Shown: piece after piece, positions 1 to 9,500 of the stretch
Layout: every line of letters starts with the position of its first letter
How positions within the stretch are numbered: the first letter of the stretch is position 1
Assembly: GCA_963719055.1 (NCBI GenBank)
Contig: CAVRAU010000022.1
Span: 62,001-126,000 of the forward strand
From: CAXMQZ01 sp963719055
GTDB lineage: Bacteria; Acidobacteriota; Thermoanaerobaculia; Multivoradales; JAHEKO01
Direction of reading: 5' to 3'
DNA length: 64,000 nucleotides
Position numbers and translations under genes: made by a program
Notes under the pieces: model-generated
Databases searched by the model: none
What the model was told of the DNA's origin: nothing
What the model saw: the letters and a program-made list of their open reading frames with translations, nothing else

Positions 1-293
1 AGTCGCGCCGCGAGCTCTCGGGCCTCCGGGTGGCCATATTGGTCATTGGCCTGCCTCAGCGCCTCGGCAAGCTCCCGGCGGCCGGGAGTGGTGCCCAGGC
101 CATCGCCCACAGGTTGACCCTCGGGGCCCAGAAAGCGAACAGGTGCCAATAGGTCCAGGTTCTCTCCCCGCAGAAAGGCCTCCGCCAGAGGTGGAAACCT
201 CCCGGCGGCCAGGAGGTTCAGCTCCTCGAGATCAGCCGGGGTTGTGTCCGACGAGAATGAGTCGTTCGCTGTCACTTCCGAAGGGTTCTCCAT
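1..293 (-). CDS. bshC: Probable BshC, bacillithiol biosynthesis cysteine-adding enzyme (N-terminal part, truncated by window edge)
   Basis: Only about the first 97 codons are in the window; the frame runs off the left edge. After a polar N-terminus the protein reads LLAAGRFPPLAEAFLRGEN and later RRELAEALRQANDQYGHPEA. This pattern resembles the start of BshC, which is proposed to add cysteine to GlcN-malate in bacillithiol synthesis. The ATG at 293 is the first in-frame start, so the gene overlaps the last 62 bases of the upstream methyltransferase and the two are probably co-transcribed. The family call is from recalled similarity; the catalytic part is not visible, so this is a probable assignment. 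Confidence 0.55.
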   Translation of the reverse strand, partial: MENPSEVTANDSFSSDTTPADLEELNLLAAGRFPPLAEAFLRGENLDLLAPVRFLGPEGQPVGDGLGTTPGRRELAEALRQANDQYGHPEARELAAR

Positions 294-951
294 GAAAATC
301 GCCGAAGAGTTGGTCCACGATCAGACCGGCCTGGCCGAGAGATTCCTCGACCTCTTGACGAGTGTACGCCCGCACACTCTCCAGGAATGTCTGGGCCTTG
401 TGATGTGGACTGTGCACCCGTATCCGCTTGTTGACGCGCTGGGTTCGCTCATCGAACCAACGTTCGATCTCCACCTCGTAGCCCTGCCGGTGTTGATGCT
501 CTCGCGGTACGAGGTTGGCCACGACGAAGTCGCGGTTGAACAGATCGATGAGAAACCGCCCCGCCGGTGTCAGGACCCGCTGGATCTCGTGCAGAACCCG
601 GGTGTTCTCGCGCTCGCTTTCGAAGTAGCCAAAAGATGTGAAGAAGTTGAGCACCCAGTCGAAAACCCCGTCGGCAAATGGCAGGCAGCACATATCGGCG
701 GCAACGCTGGGCTGGCGAGGCGGCTCGTTCAAGAGCAGCAAAGAAAGATCCACGCCCAGGGCTCGAATCCCCCGGCGGCGCAGCGCTTGGGTGTGACGTC
801 CGGCACCGCTGGCGAGATCCAAGACCGCGCGAGGCTCCCCATTCGAGAAGACCTCGACGACAAAGTCGACATGCGCATCCGCCTCGCCCTGGTCCCGGTG
901 TGAGTAAAGCTCCAGGTACTCGGCGCCGAACCACTCCTTGTACCACGCCAT
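232..951 (-). CDS. Class I SAM-dependent methyltransferase
   Basis: A 239-residue soluble protein with a Rossmann-like methyltransferase fold. The SAM-binding motif I is VLDLASGAGRH (about residues 43-53), followed by an acidic end of strand 2 (LGVDLS). Further on, a DWVLNFFTSFGYF stretch fits motif IV. The start at 951 (MAWYKEWFGAEYLELY) is preferred because Methyltransf_25-type proteins commonly begin with a WY..F...Y segment; upstream codons to 1047 overlap the divergent dusB promoter. The substrate is unknown. The gene overlaps the probable bshC downstream. Confidence 0.8.
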   Translation of the reverse strand: MAWYKEWFGAEYLELYSHRDQGEADAHVDFVVEVFSNGEPRAVLDLASGAGRHTQALRRRGIRALGVDLSLLLLNEPPRQPSVAADMCCLPFADGVFDWVLNFFTSFGYFESERENTRVLHEIQRVLTPAGRFLIDLFNRDFVVANLVPREHQHRQGYEVEIERWFDERTQRVNKRIRVHSPHHKAQTFLESVRAYTRQEVEESLGQAGLIVDQLFGDFHGEPFGSDSERLILVGHNPG

Positions 952-1013
952 GTCGGGAATGATACCGGCTCTGGCCCCTGTCTGGAGTGGGGTGCCATTA
1001 GAATGGCCTTGCC

Positions 1014-1994
1014 ATGTTGACTCTCGGATCGGTGGGTGTCCATCCACCTCTGTTTCTCGCTCCCATGGCGGGAGTCACCGATCGAGATTTTCGCTTGATC
1101 GTGCGGCGGATCGGTGGCGTGGGGGTGGTGGCCATGGAGTTCGTCTCTTCTCGCGCCATCGTCGGAGGACACCCCAAGGTTGGCGACCTGATGTACTTCA
1201 GCCCTGAGGAACGCCCTCTCTCGATCCAGATCTATGGCTCCGACGTCGAGACCATGGCGCGGGCGGCCGAGGTGGTCCAACGGCTCGGAGCCGACATCTG
1301 CGACATCAACATGGGCTGCCCGGCCAACAAGGTCCTCAAGGGCTGTGCGGGAGCCGCGCTCATGGCCGATCTGCCCTTGGCCGAGAAGATGATCGCCGAG
1401 GTCCAAAGACGTCTGGAGATTCCCTTGACCGTCAAGTTCCGCCTGGGGCTGCGGGACCAGGAGACAACCTATCTGGAGTTGGGTCGGATCTGCGAAGCCA
1501 ACGGTGTCGCAGCCGTGGCCATGCACCCCCGCAGCGCCAAACAGATGTTTCGTGGTGAGGCCGACTGGTCGGCCATCGCCAGGCTCAAACAGGAGCTTTC
1601 CATCCCCGTGATCGGCAACGGCGACATCCATGAGCCGGAGGATGCCCTGCGCATGATCTCTGAGACCGGCTGTGACGGGGTAATGATCGGCCGCGCCGCC
1701 ACCAAGAACCCCTGGATCTTCCGTCAGATCGCGGCGCGCCTGTCGGGGAATCGAGTTCTGGAGCCCAGCCTGGAAGAGCGACGCCAACTCATTCTCGGAC
1801 ACTTCCGTATGGTCGCCAAGCGCGAGCACGAAAGCTTCGCTCTGCACAAGCTGCGCAAATTCACCGGTTGGTACACCCACGGCCTGCCGCACGGACGCAG
1901 ACTGCGACAAAAGATCAACCAACTCCCCGATGTCGAGAGCTTCCTCATCGCTGTCGAGGAGTTCTTCGATCACCTGGAGGCGCAAGCGGCTTGA
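1014..1994 (+). CDS. dusB: tRNA-dihydrouridine synthase, DusB type
   Basis: This 326-residue flavoenzyme reduces specific uridines in the tRNA D-loop to dihydrouridine using FMN and NADPH. Family signatures are in order: APMAGVTDRDFR near residue 17, DINMGCPANKV near 100 with the catalytic cysteine, VKFRLG, AMHPRSAKQMFRG, GNGDI and GVMIGRAATKNPWIF. The C-terminus carries the helical tRNA-binding domain (HKLRKFTGWYTHGLP). A TAGAAT hexamer ends 9 bases before the ATG and no ribosome-binding site is visible, so the message may be nearly leaderless. The stop overlaps the TTG start of the next gene. Confidence 0.95.
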   Translation: MLTLGSVGVHPPLFLAPMAGVTDRDFRLIVRRIGGVGVVAMEFVSSRAIVGGHPKVGDLMYFSPEERPLSIQIYGSDVETMARAAEVVQRLGADICDINMGCPANKVLKGCAGAALMADLPLAEKMIAEVQRRLEIPLTVKFRLGLRDQETTYLELGRICEANGVAAVAMHPRSAKQMFRGEADWSAIARLKQELSIPVIGNGDIHEPEDALRMISETGCDGVMIGRAATKNPWIFRQIAARLSGNRVLEPSLEERRQLILGHFRMVAKREHESFALHKLRKFTGWYTHGLPHGRRLRQKINQLPDVESFLIAVEEFFDHLEAQAA

Positions 1995-2849
1995 TAAAAC
2001 CTCTCTGCTATCTGGAGGGTCGTATCCAACCCCTGGCCACAGCTCGACTGGATCCTCTGGACCGGGGCAACCTTTTTGGCGACTCCCTTTACGAGGCTGT
2101 GAAGGTCCTCGATGGAGTCCTTCTTCATCTGCAGCCCCACCTCGACCGACTCGCCGCCGGTCTGCGACGCGTGGAAATTCCTCAGCCCGATTCCCTCCCT
2201 CAGATCTGCAGCGCGCTTGCACGGGAGTCGGAGCTCTTGGCCGGGTACCTGTACATACAGGTGAGTCGTGGGGTCCGGTCGCGGATTCTCATTCCGCCTC
2301 GCGATCTGGAGCCGACGCTTCTGGTGGTGCCTTTCGAGCTGCAGTTCGATCCGCCCGCCGGGGGTCTCAAGCGAGCTGTCACAGTCCCAGATTGGCGATG
2401 GGACTTTCGCGACATCAAGACCACGAGCCTGATGGCCACCGTCCTGGGCAAGCTCAGGGCGGGCGCCCACGAGGCTAGCGAAGTCTTGTTTGTCGGCCCA
2501 GAACAACAGCTGCGCGAAGGGGGTACCACCAACGTCTTCGTCCGACAGGCGAACGAGTGGGTGACTCACCCTACCGACGGCAGCATTCTCGAGGGCGTCA
2601 CTCGCGGCTCGTTGCTGCGATCTCATGGCGGCGAAGAACATCCCGGTCATCGAGCGCACCCCCCTGCTCACCGACATGGACTCCTGGCAGGAAGCCTTCA
2701 TCTGTGGCACGACCACCGGCGTGCAGCCCCTGGTCGAGATCGACGGACGTCCGATCGGGGATGGTTCTGCGGGGTCGTGGACGCGACAACTGGCCGAACT
2801 CTTCGAGGTTTTCGAGCGCCAGATGGTGGCCTCGGCCAGCGCGGCTTGA
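1991..2849 (+). CDS. Class IV PLP aminotransferase (D-amino acid/branched-chain/aminodeoxychorismate lyase type), one frame break
   Basis: The first frame starts at TTG 1991, overlapping the dusB stop, and shows fold-type IV PLP features: LDRGNLFGDSLYEAVKV near the N-terminus, TTSLMATVLGKLRA with the PLP-binding lysine region, and LREGGTTNVFV. At about 2617-2624 the frame changes by +1. The C-terminal part then reads MAAKNIPVIERTPL and FICGTTTGVQPLVEIDGRPI, the usual end of D-alanine transaminase-like enzymes, to the TGA at 2849. Removing one base restores a protein of about 285 residues. The two halves match one family in order, so an assembly insertion is more likely than a pseudogene. Exact substrate is not determined. 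Confidence 0.8.
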
Positions 2850-3017
2850 TGGGGACACTCGAAATGTCCTCTCATCAACGGCAACTGTCTCGGCCTCCCG
2901 CAACGGTTCTCGAAGCGGTGGACGAAGCCGCGGAAATGTGGGGCGCCGGAGTGGCAACCGACGGATCAAGGGGGGCAGATCAGGCTTCCCGTCGTCCAGG
3001 GACTGCGTCACGGCATC

Positions 3018-3305
3018 GTGCAGGGAACCCTAAGCGCGGCACCCGAGGAGACCGGCACCTCCCTGCGCTTTGATGTCGAAGAGACCTCCTACACGATCAA
3101 CAAGTCCGCTCTGGCGATCATGCTTCTCGGCGGAATGGGCGGTCTCACCGTCGTCTTCTGGCCACTCTCGCCGATGATTCTTCAACTCGCCCCCATCGGT
3201 GCCGTGCTCGCTCTGGTCGCCTGGTTGATGGTCGTCTCCAGGCTGCGCAACAGTGACCCCGAGGACTTCTTCGACCTGGTCGCAGACCTGTCAGAACATT
3301 TCTGA
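3018..3305 (+). CDS. Small membrane protein of unknown function, N-terminus uncertain
   Basis: The secure part is a 95-residue protein starting at GTG 3018. It has a polar N-terminus, one hydrophobic hairpin made of two membrane segments (roughly residues 30-50 and 54-73) and an acidic tail PEDFFDLVADLSEHF. The same frame stays open, with strong G/C third positions, back to the aminotransferase stop at 2849. That stretch lacks a normal start codon but contains KCPLINGNC and RKCGAP, a zinc-ribbon-like spacing. The true gene may begin at an ATG at 2848-2850 and pass through another one-base error near 2860. I do not recognise the family. Confidence 0.6.
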   Translation: MQGTLSAAPEETGTSLRFDVEETSYTINKSALAIMLLGGMGGLTVVFWPLSPMILQLAPIGAVLALVAWLMVVSRLRNSDPEDFFDLVADLSEHF

Positions 3306-3349
3306 ATCGCGCGATTCGGGAATCTTGCTGTCTTGTATAACGTTAGAGG

Positions 3350-3374
3350 AGTGGCGAGAGCCACTAGTTCTTTC
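3350..3374 (+). terminator. Possible terminator hairpin ahead of tmRNA
   Basis: AGTGGC, a GAGA loop and GCCACT form a perfect 6-bp stem, followed by the T-rich AGTTCTTTCT. It lies between the small membrane protein and tmRNA. It could end the upstream message or be part of the tmRNA precursor leader; the T-tract is interrupted, so the call is weak. Confidence 0.3.
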
Positions 3375-3381
3375 TCAATTT

Positions 3382-3735
3382 GGGGGCGTTTCTGGCTTCG
3401 ACGGGGAACAAAGTGGCCAGGAAACTGCGTGTCGTTATTTCCCCTTCGTATAGGGGAGCAACACAATTGCCAACGATAACTTGGCTTTGGCTGCTTAAGT
3501 AGCCACGTCCCGGCGAGAGCGTTGATTCGTCGCGCTCGTCGAGGGCGACGTGAAAGCGGATCAATGGGTTCGAGGTGTCTCGCGGCGAATCCGGATACTT
3601 TAGCGAGGCTGGCCGTTCACGTTGGCTGCCTTTGTCCTTAGCGTGATCGGCGAGAACTCAAGTCGAAGGCTACACACGTAGAGGTTTCCAGGACACGTTC
3701 TTCGGACGTGGGTTCGAATCCCACCGCCTCCACCA
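3382..3735 (+). ncRNA. ssrA: Transfer-messenger RNA (tmRNA), ssrA
   Basis: The 5' end GGGGGCGTTTCTGGCTTCGA is the classic one-piece tmRNA start. The 3' end has a T-arm GGTTCGAATCCC and an encoded CCA at 3733-3735. The 5' GGGGGCG pairs with 3' CGCCTCC to form the acceptor stem, with one G-U. An internal tag frame ends AAC GAT AAC TTG GCT TTG GCT GCT TAA (stop 3496-3498), giving a tag ending ANDNLALAA. Reading back in frame gives SNTI before it, so the first resume codon is unclear. The RNA rescues stalled ribosomes and marks products for proteolysis with SmpB, which is not in this window. Confidence 0.97.
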
Positions 3736-3749
3736 TTCGTAGAATTCAA

Positions 3750-3789
3750 ACCACCCTCCGGGCTACTGCCGGTGGGTGGTCTTTCTTTG
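3750..3789 (+). terminator. Rho-independent terminator after tmRNA
   Basis: ACCACCC at 3750-3756 pairs with GGGTGGT at 3774-3780, and an inner CCGG pairs with CCGG across a short loop. The stem is followed at once by CTTTCTTT. Position 15 bases after the tmRNA CCA and the T-rich tail make this the likely tmRNA terminator. Confidence 0.85.
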
Positions 3790-3967
3790 CGAACCATGGC
3801 TCCAGCCCCAGATGGTGCAGCTCGGCCCGATGGCGGATATGATGATCCGGGCGCCTCTGGGGAGCTCGTCGCCAGGCGGAATCTCTTGCCTCTCGGTGTG
3901 ACCTTTGGGGCGATTCTTCGTATAGAAGGATGAGCTAGAACTGACTACTGCCAGGAGGGGGCTCCCG

Positions 3968-5200
3968 ATGTCCAATGTTCTCGGTTCCAAGTGTGTACAG
4001 ATTCTGACGCTGGTCCTTGCGGTCGCTGTCATGACCTCCGTCCCGCCGCCAGCTGTGGGTCAAGAGCAGGTCATGAATCCCGGCAAGACCGATAAGGGTC
4101 CGGAGACGATCGAGTTGAAGGAGCTCTGGCGTGTGGGTGGATACGACGACGAGGATGTGCTGTTCGGGGTGATCACCGACATCATCGCCGACAGCGATGG
4201 CCATTTCTACATGCTGGATTCTCAACTCAATGAGGTTCAGGTCTACTCGCCGGATGGCGAATACCAGCGCACGATCGGGCGCGAGGGGGAGGGCCCAGGG
4301 GAATTCCGAGCGGCGTTCAACCTCCTGATGCTACCCAGTGGCAACATCGGGGTGCTCCAGACGTTTCCAAGCAAGATCATCGGCCTGACCCCTGATGGCG
4401 ACCCCGCTGACGACTTTCAGCTGCCGGAGAACAAGGACGATTCCGGTTTCAAAGCCCTCCTCGGGGCGAGAAACGCGGGCGATCAGCTTGCCGTGGTCTT
4501 TTTCTTCACGCAGCCCTCCGAAGGCGGCTTCACCCAGCGCAATATCCTGTCGCTATTTGGCCCTGACGGGGCCAACGAGCGCCGGCTTCACACCCAGGAC
4601 TCCAAGATGAGCGCCGCCGACGCGGTGTTTGCCGAGACCGAATGGGACTCATTCCGCAACCGCTGGAGCTCGGGCCCCGATGGCAAGGTGTACTCACAGG
4701 TCGATTTCGGCGAGTACAAGGTCAACGTCTGGGACTCGGACGGCAAGCTGAGCTATGTGATCAACCGGGAGTATCCGACCCACGCGCGCAACGACGAGCA
4801 GTCGGAGCGCATTCTCGAGATCTACAAGGGCTTCACCCGGCAGATCCCGTTTCCGAACATCAAGTACGAGATCGAGCCCAACTGGAACCCGATCAACTCG
4901 ATCAACGCCCGAAACGACGGGACGCTCTGGGTCCAGACCAGTCGTGGCACCTGGGAGCTCGGCGAAGGGGAGCTGGGGCGGTTCGACGTATTCGACAAGG
5001 ATGGCAAGCTGACGCGGCAGGTTATCCTCAAGGGGCAGGGCAATGCCCAGAAGGACGGCTACTTCTTCGTCGGTGATCGGCTCTTTGTGGTCACCGACTG
5101 GTTGAATGCGCTGATGGCGCTGCAAGGTGGCGCTGGTGTTTCAGAGGAGGTGGGCGAGGAAGCCGAACCGATGGAGATCATCTGTTATCAGCTTCCCTGA
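3968..5200 (+). CDS. Secreted six-bladed beta-propeller (NHL-like) protein
   Basis: A 410-residue protein with an N-terminal signal peptide (hydrophobic core ILTLVLAVAVMTSV, likely cleavage after AVGQ near residue 32). The rest has repeated propeller strands of the type VYSPDGEYQRTIGREGEGPG, GHFYMLD and VWDSDGKLSYVI. The motif GREGEGPGEF is typical of 6-bladed propeller proteins exported by Acidobacteriota and Bacteroidota. No catalytic motif is visible; a binding or scaffold role is inferred. It ends 36 bases before the efflux adaptor on the same strand, so it may share its transcript. An upstream GGAGGG serves as ribosome-binding site. Confidence 0.75.
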   Translation: MSNVLGSKCVQILTLVLAVAVMTSVPPPAVGQEQVMNPGKTDKGPETIELKELWRVGGYDDEDVLFGVITDIIADSDGHFYMLDSQLNEVQVYSPDGEYQRTIGREGEGPGEFRAAFNLLMLPSGNIGVLQTFPSKIIGLTPDGDPADDFQLPENKDDSGFKALLGARNAGDQLAVVFFFTQPSEGGFTQRNILSLFGPDGANERRLHTQDSKMSAADAVFAETEWDSFRNRWSSGPDGKVYSQVDFGEYKVNVWDSDGKLSYVINREYPTHARNDEQSERILEIYKGFTRQIPFPNIKYEIEPNWNPINSINARNDGTLWVQTSRGTWELGEGELGRFDVFDKDGKLTRQVILKGQGNAQKDGYFFVGDRLFVVTDWLNALMALQGGAGVSEEVGEEAEPMEIICYQLP

Positions 5201-5236
5201 GAAGCTACATACAGTGGAATCCTCTCGAGGGGCGGT

Positions 5237-6565
5237 GTGATGTCGAGCTGCGCAAGATCCGTTTGGACGCTTTGGGTCCCGGTTCTCATCCTCGCTGTCT
5301 GCTGGGTAGGCTGCGGAGCGGGCGAGTCGGCGAACGAAGACCCGGCGACTGTGGAGGCCGAGAGCTCCGAAACCGAAGAGACGGCGACGGCGGAATCGCA
5401 GGAAGGCGACGAGCCGAAAGCACCCCGGCGGGAGACGTCGACCACGGTGACGACCGCTCTCGTCATGCGCCGAGACCTGGTGCTGCCCGTCAAGGCCGAG
5501 GGCAAGATCCGGGCGCGTCACACCAGCGACATCAAGTTCGAGCGCGCCGGTCGTATCAACCAGATCTACGCCCGGGAAGGCCAGCGAGTCCGCAAAGGTC
5601 AGGTTCTGGTCAGGCTCGATGATCGCGAGCTGCGACTGTCCCTCGAGGAAGCGATGTCGCGCTATCTCCAGGGCTTGGGTCAACTCGCGGTGGAAGAGGA
5701 CACCTACCGCGAGAGTACGGATTCAGAGCGCACCTTGGACGAACAGAGGTCCGAACTGCAAAGACGTGAGCAAGCTGGCGAGATCACCCGCGAGGAGCGT
5801 CTCGATCTCGAGCTCGAGCTCGGAATGGCGGCGGTGCGAGACGGCGCCTACCGCCGCGAGCTACTCGAAGTCCGCAGCGGTGTCGCGGCAGCGCGGGCCG
5901 ATGCCGCCCGGCTCAGAATCGAGCTCGAGCGTACCGAAGTAAGAGCACCGTTTGCCGGCGTGATCAGCGGGCTCGAGCTCAACCAGAGCGAAATCGTGCA
6001 GGTGGGTCAGACGTTCAGTCGACTGGTGGACGATGTCAACGTCGAAGCGGCGGTCGGCGTGCTCGAGAGCGACCTGTCGGTTGTCGCGGTCGGCAAACCG
6101 GCATTGCTCGAAGTGCCTGCTCTCGGGCAATCGATTCCGCTCGAGGTCGATGTGATCGATCCCGAGGTTGCAGCCGACAGTAGAACCTGCCGCGTACTGC
6201 TACGCCTCCGTAGCGACGAGCAGCGTGTCAAACCGGGGATGTTCGTACGCGCTTGGATTGCGGGCGAGGTACTCCCGGACCGACTCCTGGTACCCCGCCA
6301 GGCGATCGTGACCCGTGACGGCAGACCGGTTCTTTTCAAGGTCGAGGACGACCGGGCGCTGTGGGTCTATGTCCAGCTCGGTCGGCAGAACGATCAGCTC
6401 GTGGAAATCGAGCGGGTCGATCAGGGCGGACCACTCGATCCGGGCACCCAGGTCATTGTCAGCAACCACCTCACCATGACCCACGAAGCCAAGATCAAGG
6501 TCAAAGAGACAATTGAGGTGCCCGATCTCTGGGGGACTGCTGACAGGGGACCGGAGGGTGAGTAG
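5237..6565 (+). CDS. RND efflux periplasmic adaptor (membrane fusion protein), probable lipoprotein
   Basis: A 442-residue adaptor with an N-terminal hydrophobic segment ending in a lipobox-like CWVGC near residue 25, then a low-complexity acidic linker. Biotinyl-lipoyl halves are visible as GRINQIYAREGQRVRKGQVL and, after a long coiled-coil hairpin rich in Glu and Arg, VRAPFAGVISGL. A beta-barrel and membrane-proximal domain follow (VKPGMFVRAWIAG, LLVPRQAIV). It would link the inner-membrane pumps encoded next to an outer-membrane channel, which is not in this window. Start is GTG 5237 or ATG 5240 behind GAGGGGCGG. Confidence 0.9.
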   Translation: MMSSCARSVWTLWVPVLILAVCWVGCGAGESANEDPATVEAESSETEETATAESQEGDEPKAPRRETSTTVTTALVMRRDLVLPVKAEGKIRARHTSDIKFERAGRINQIYAREGQRVRKGQVLVRLDDRELRLSLEEAMSRYLQGLGQLAVEEDTYRESTDSERTLDEQRSELQRREQAGEITREERLDLELELGMAAVRDGAYRRELLEVRSGVAAARADAARLRIELERTEVRAPFAGVISGLELNQSEIVQVGQTFSRLVDDVNVEAAVGVLESDLSVVAVGKPALLEVPALGQSIPLEVDVIDPEVAADSRTCRVLLRLRSDEQRVKPGMFVRAWIAGEVLPDRLLVPRQAIVTRDGRPVLFKVEDDRALWVYVQLGRQNDQLVEIERVDQGGPLDPGTQVIVSNHLTMTHEAKIKVKETIEVPDLWGTADRGPEGE

Positions 6566-6587
6566 GCCCGGCGCGGAGCTCGGCTAG

Positions 6588-9500
6588 ATGCTGCGTGCTG
6601 CCCTCGAACGCCCGATCGCGGTCAGTATGCTGTTCGCAGCGCTGCTGCTCGTCGGGGGCTTGAGCTATTCGCGCCTGGCGGTGGATCTCCTGCCGTCGAT
6701 TGTCTATCCGCGACTGACGGTCCTCACCGTATACGAGGATATCCCCGCCGAAGACCTCGAGCGCCTCGTCACCCAACGTCTTGAAGAGGCGATCACGGCC
6801 CAGACCGGGGTCCGCAACGTCCTCTCCAGAACTCGTGAGGGCGTGTCCATCATCACGGTGGAGTATGAGTGGGGAACGCAGATGGACTTCGCGAATCTCC
6901 ACTTGCGAGAGGCGGTCGATCGAGTCGCCTTCCGGGACGATTTTCCGGAGGCCGCCGACCGGCCGGTCATTCTGCGCTGGGATCCGAGCTCGAGACCAAT
7001 CAGCATTCTGGTGCTCGAGGGCTCTGGACGACTCGAGGATCTGACGGAGTTCGCCCGCGAAGTGGTGAAACCAGCTCTCGAACAGGTAGACGGCATCAGC
7101 CGGGCCGAGGTCGTTGGAGGCGCGGTCCGCGAGATTCTGATCGAGCCCGATTCCCGGAAGATGGCCGTCTACGGCATCGATGTGGAAGACATTCGTCTGG
7201 CTCTCGTGCGCAGCAATATCTCCTTTCCCGGCGGCAAGGTCCGCCAGGGACCGTTGCACCTGAGCCTGCGCATCGATGGCGAGTTCGAGCAGTTGGACGA
7301 CATCGCCTCGACACACCTCGGCCTGGCTGGCCAATCGCCAGTACGGATTTCGGACGTCGCGCGGGTCGCTGACACGGTCAAGGAACCGGAGGGCGTGACA
7401 CTGCTCGGCGGCAGTACGGTCGTCTCCATGCTCATCTTCAAGGAGCCCGAGGCGAACACCCTGTTCGTCTCGGAGGCTCTCGACGTGGCCCTATCGGTGG
7501 TCTCGACCGACTATTCGGACTTTCGCTACGAATTCGTCTACCGGGATGCATCGCACGTTCGGGCATCGTTCGAGGGGCTCGTGCAAGCTCTGGTACTCGG
7601 CGGAGCGCTGGCGATTCTGGTGCTTTTCGTCTTTCTCGGCGACTGGCGCAGCCCCTGGGTGGTCGGTCTCGCCATTCCGGTCTCGATCGTCATCACCTTC
7701 GGGCTGCTCTTCTTTGGCGACGTCAAGCTCAACCTGATGAGTCTGGGTGGGCTGTCGCTGGCGGCCGGCATGCTGGTCGACAACTCGATCGTGGTGATCG
7801 AGAACATCAACCGCCATCTTTCGCTGGCTCGCCAAAAGCCGGAAGAGACGTCGGATCCCGACTCTCCTCTGCAGCCTCCTCTGGGGCGACGACAGGTCGC
7901 GTTCGCCGCCTACGAGGGCACCCGTGAAGTGGCCCGGCCCGTCATGGCAGCCAGCCTGACCACGATCGCGGTCTTTTTTCCGGTGGTCTATGTTCCGGGC
8001 ATCGCCGGAGCGTTCTTCCGCGACCAGGCCCTCACCGTGACCTTTTCCCTGATGGTTTCGATCGGGGTGGCCCTGCTGCTCCAACCTGTCCTTTCCGCTC
8101 GCATACTGCGCTTGCACAAAAAGGCGCCGCGCGGTCTCTTCCGGTTCTTCGCCTGGGTGCTGGAGCAGATCCACGATCTGTATCACCCGGTACTGGTGCA
8201 GGCGCTACGACATCCAGTCCTGGTGCTCACGGTAACGCTTCTGGGGCTGATCTCTGCAGGCTTCTGGGCCAAGACTCTGGATCGCAGCTTCCTTCCCGAA
8301 CGCAGTCTCGGTGACGTGCGGCTCGATCTCGAGTTGCCGGCCGGAACACCCCTCGAACAGACGACGACCCAGGTTGCGGACCTGGCCAGCTTCATCAACC
8401 GGCAGGACGGCGTGCAGGTCGTCTTCAGCCAGGTGGGACAGACCGAACAAACCCTCGCCGCAGTGCAGGACTTCAGTGCGCCCAACACCGCTCGAATCCG
8501 CGTCATCCTGGAGCCGGGCCGGGGAGCCTTCGCGCGCGGCGAGGAGATTCGCGAGATCATAGCGGCTCGCCTCGGCAGCAGCGCGGAGATCGTCTACGCT
8601 TTTCGTGAAGAGGGCATCGGGCTGGGCGAGATCCTCGGCACCGGCGGCGCCGACTTCAGCCTGGGGGTGATCGCCGAGCGGCCCCGCGACGCTCTCGCAG
8701 CAGCGGACGACCTACTCCTCGAGCTGCGAACTGTCGACGGTCTGGTGGATCTGCAGATGGACCGCGTGCTCGGCACCACCAACGTTGTGGTTCGTCTCGA
8801 TCGCGAAGAGATCTTGCGCCATGGTCTCGACCCTGAACGCATGGCGCGCGAGCTCCAGGCCCGAGTCGCGGGCGTCGAGGCGACGTTCTTCAACGAAGTC
8901 GACCAGCGAATCGACATCGCGATCCGGCTACCCCTGGATGAGCGCCGGAATCTCTCCTCGGCGCTGGCGACCTCGATCCGTCTCGACGGTGGCCAGACCG
9001 TGCCCCTGTCCACCTTTCTGGTGCTCGAGGAAGAACGGCCCGTGCGCGAGCTCAAGCGTCGCAACCAGCAGCGCTGGGTGACAATCTCCGGGAACCTCGA
9101 GGGACGGACCATCGAGAGCGTCTGGGAAGAGACCGAGGCGCTCGCCGAGAGCACTCTTCCCGGTGGGGTCCAGATCATCGAGGAGGGGGAGCGCAAGGAG
9201 ATGCGACGCAGCTTCCGCGACCTCGGGATGGCGATGTGGCTCGCCATGCTGCTGGTCTACATGATCCTCGCCGGCCAGTTCGAATCGTTTCTCGACCCGC
9301 TCCTGATTGCTGCCGTCATCCCGATCGGGCTCGCAGGCGCCATCGTCGCCATCGGTTTGACGGGTGGCAGCCTCAACGTGTTGTCTCTTATCGGTGCGCT
9401 GGCTCTGCTCGGGATCGCGGTCAACGACGCCATCGTCAAGGTCGATACGATCCGTCGCTTGCGCGCTGCAGGCCTGCCGGGCAACGAGGCGATCCTCGAG

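Noticed and set aside
729..2222. A 497-codon open frame antisense to dusB and the methyltransferase
   Set aside because: It is opposite well-recognised genes, has no family features and is expected from high-GC codon bias.
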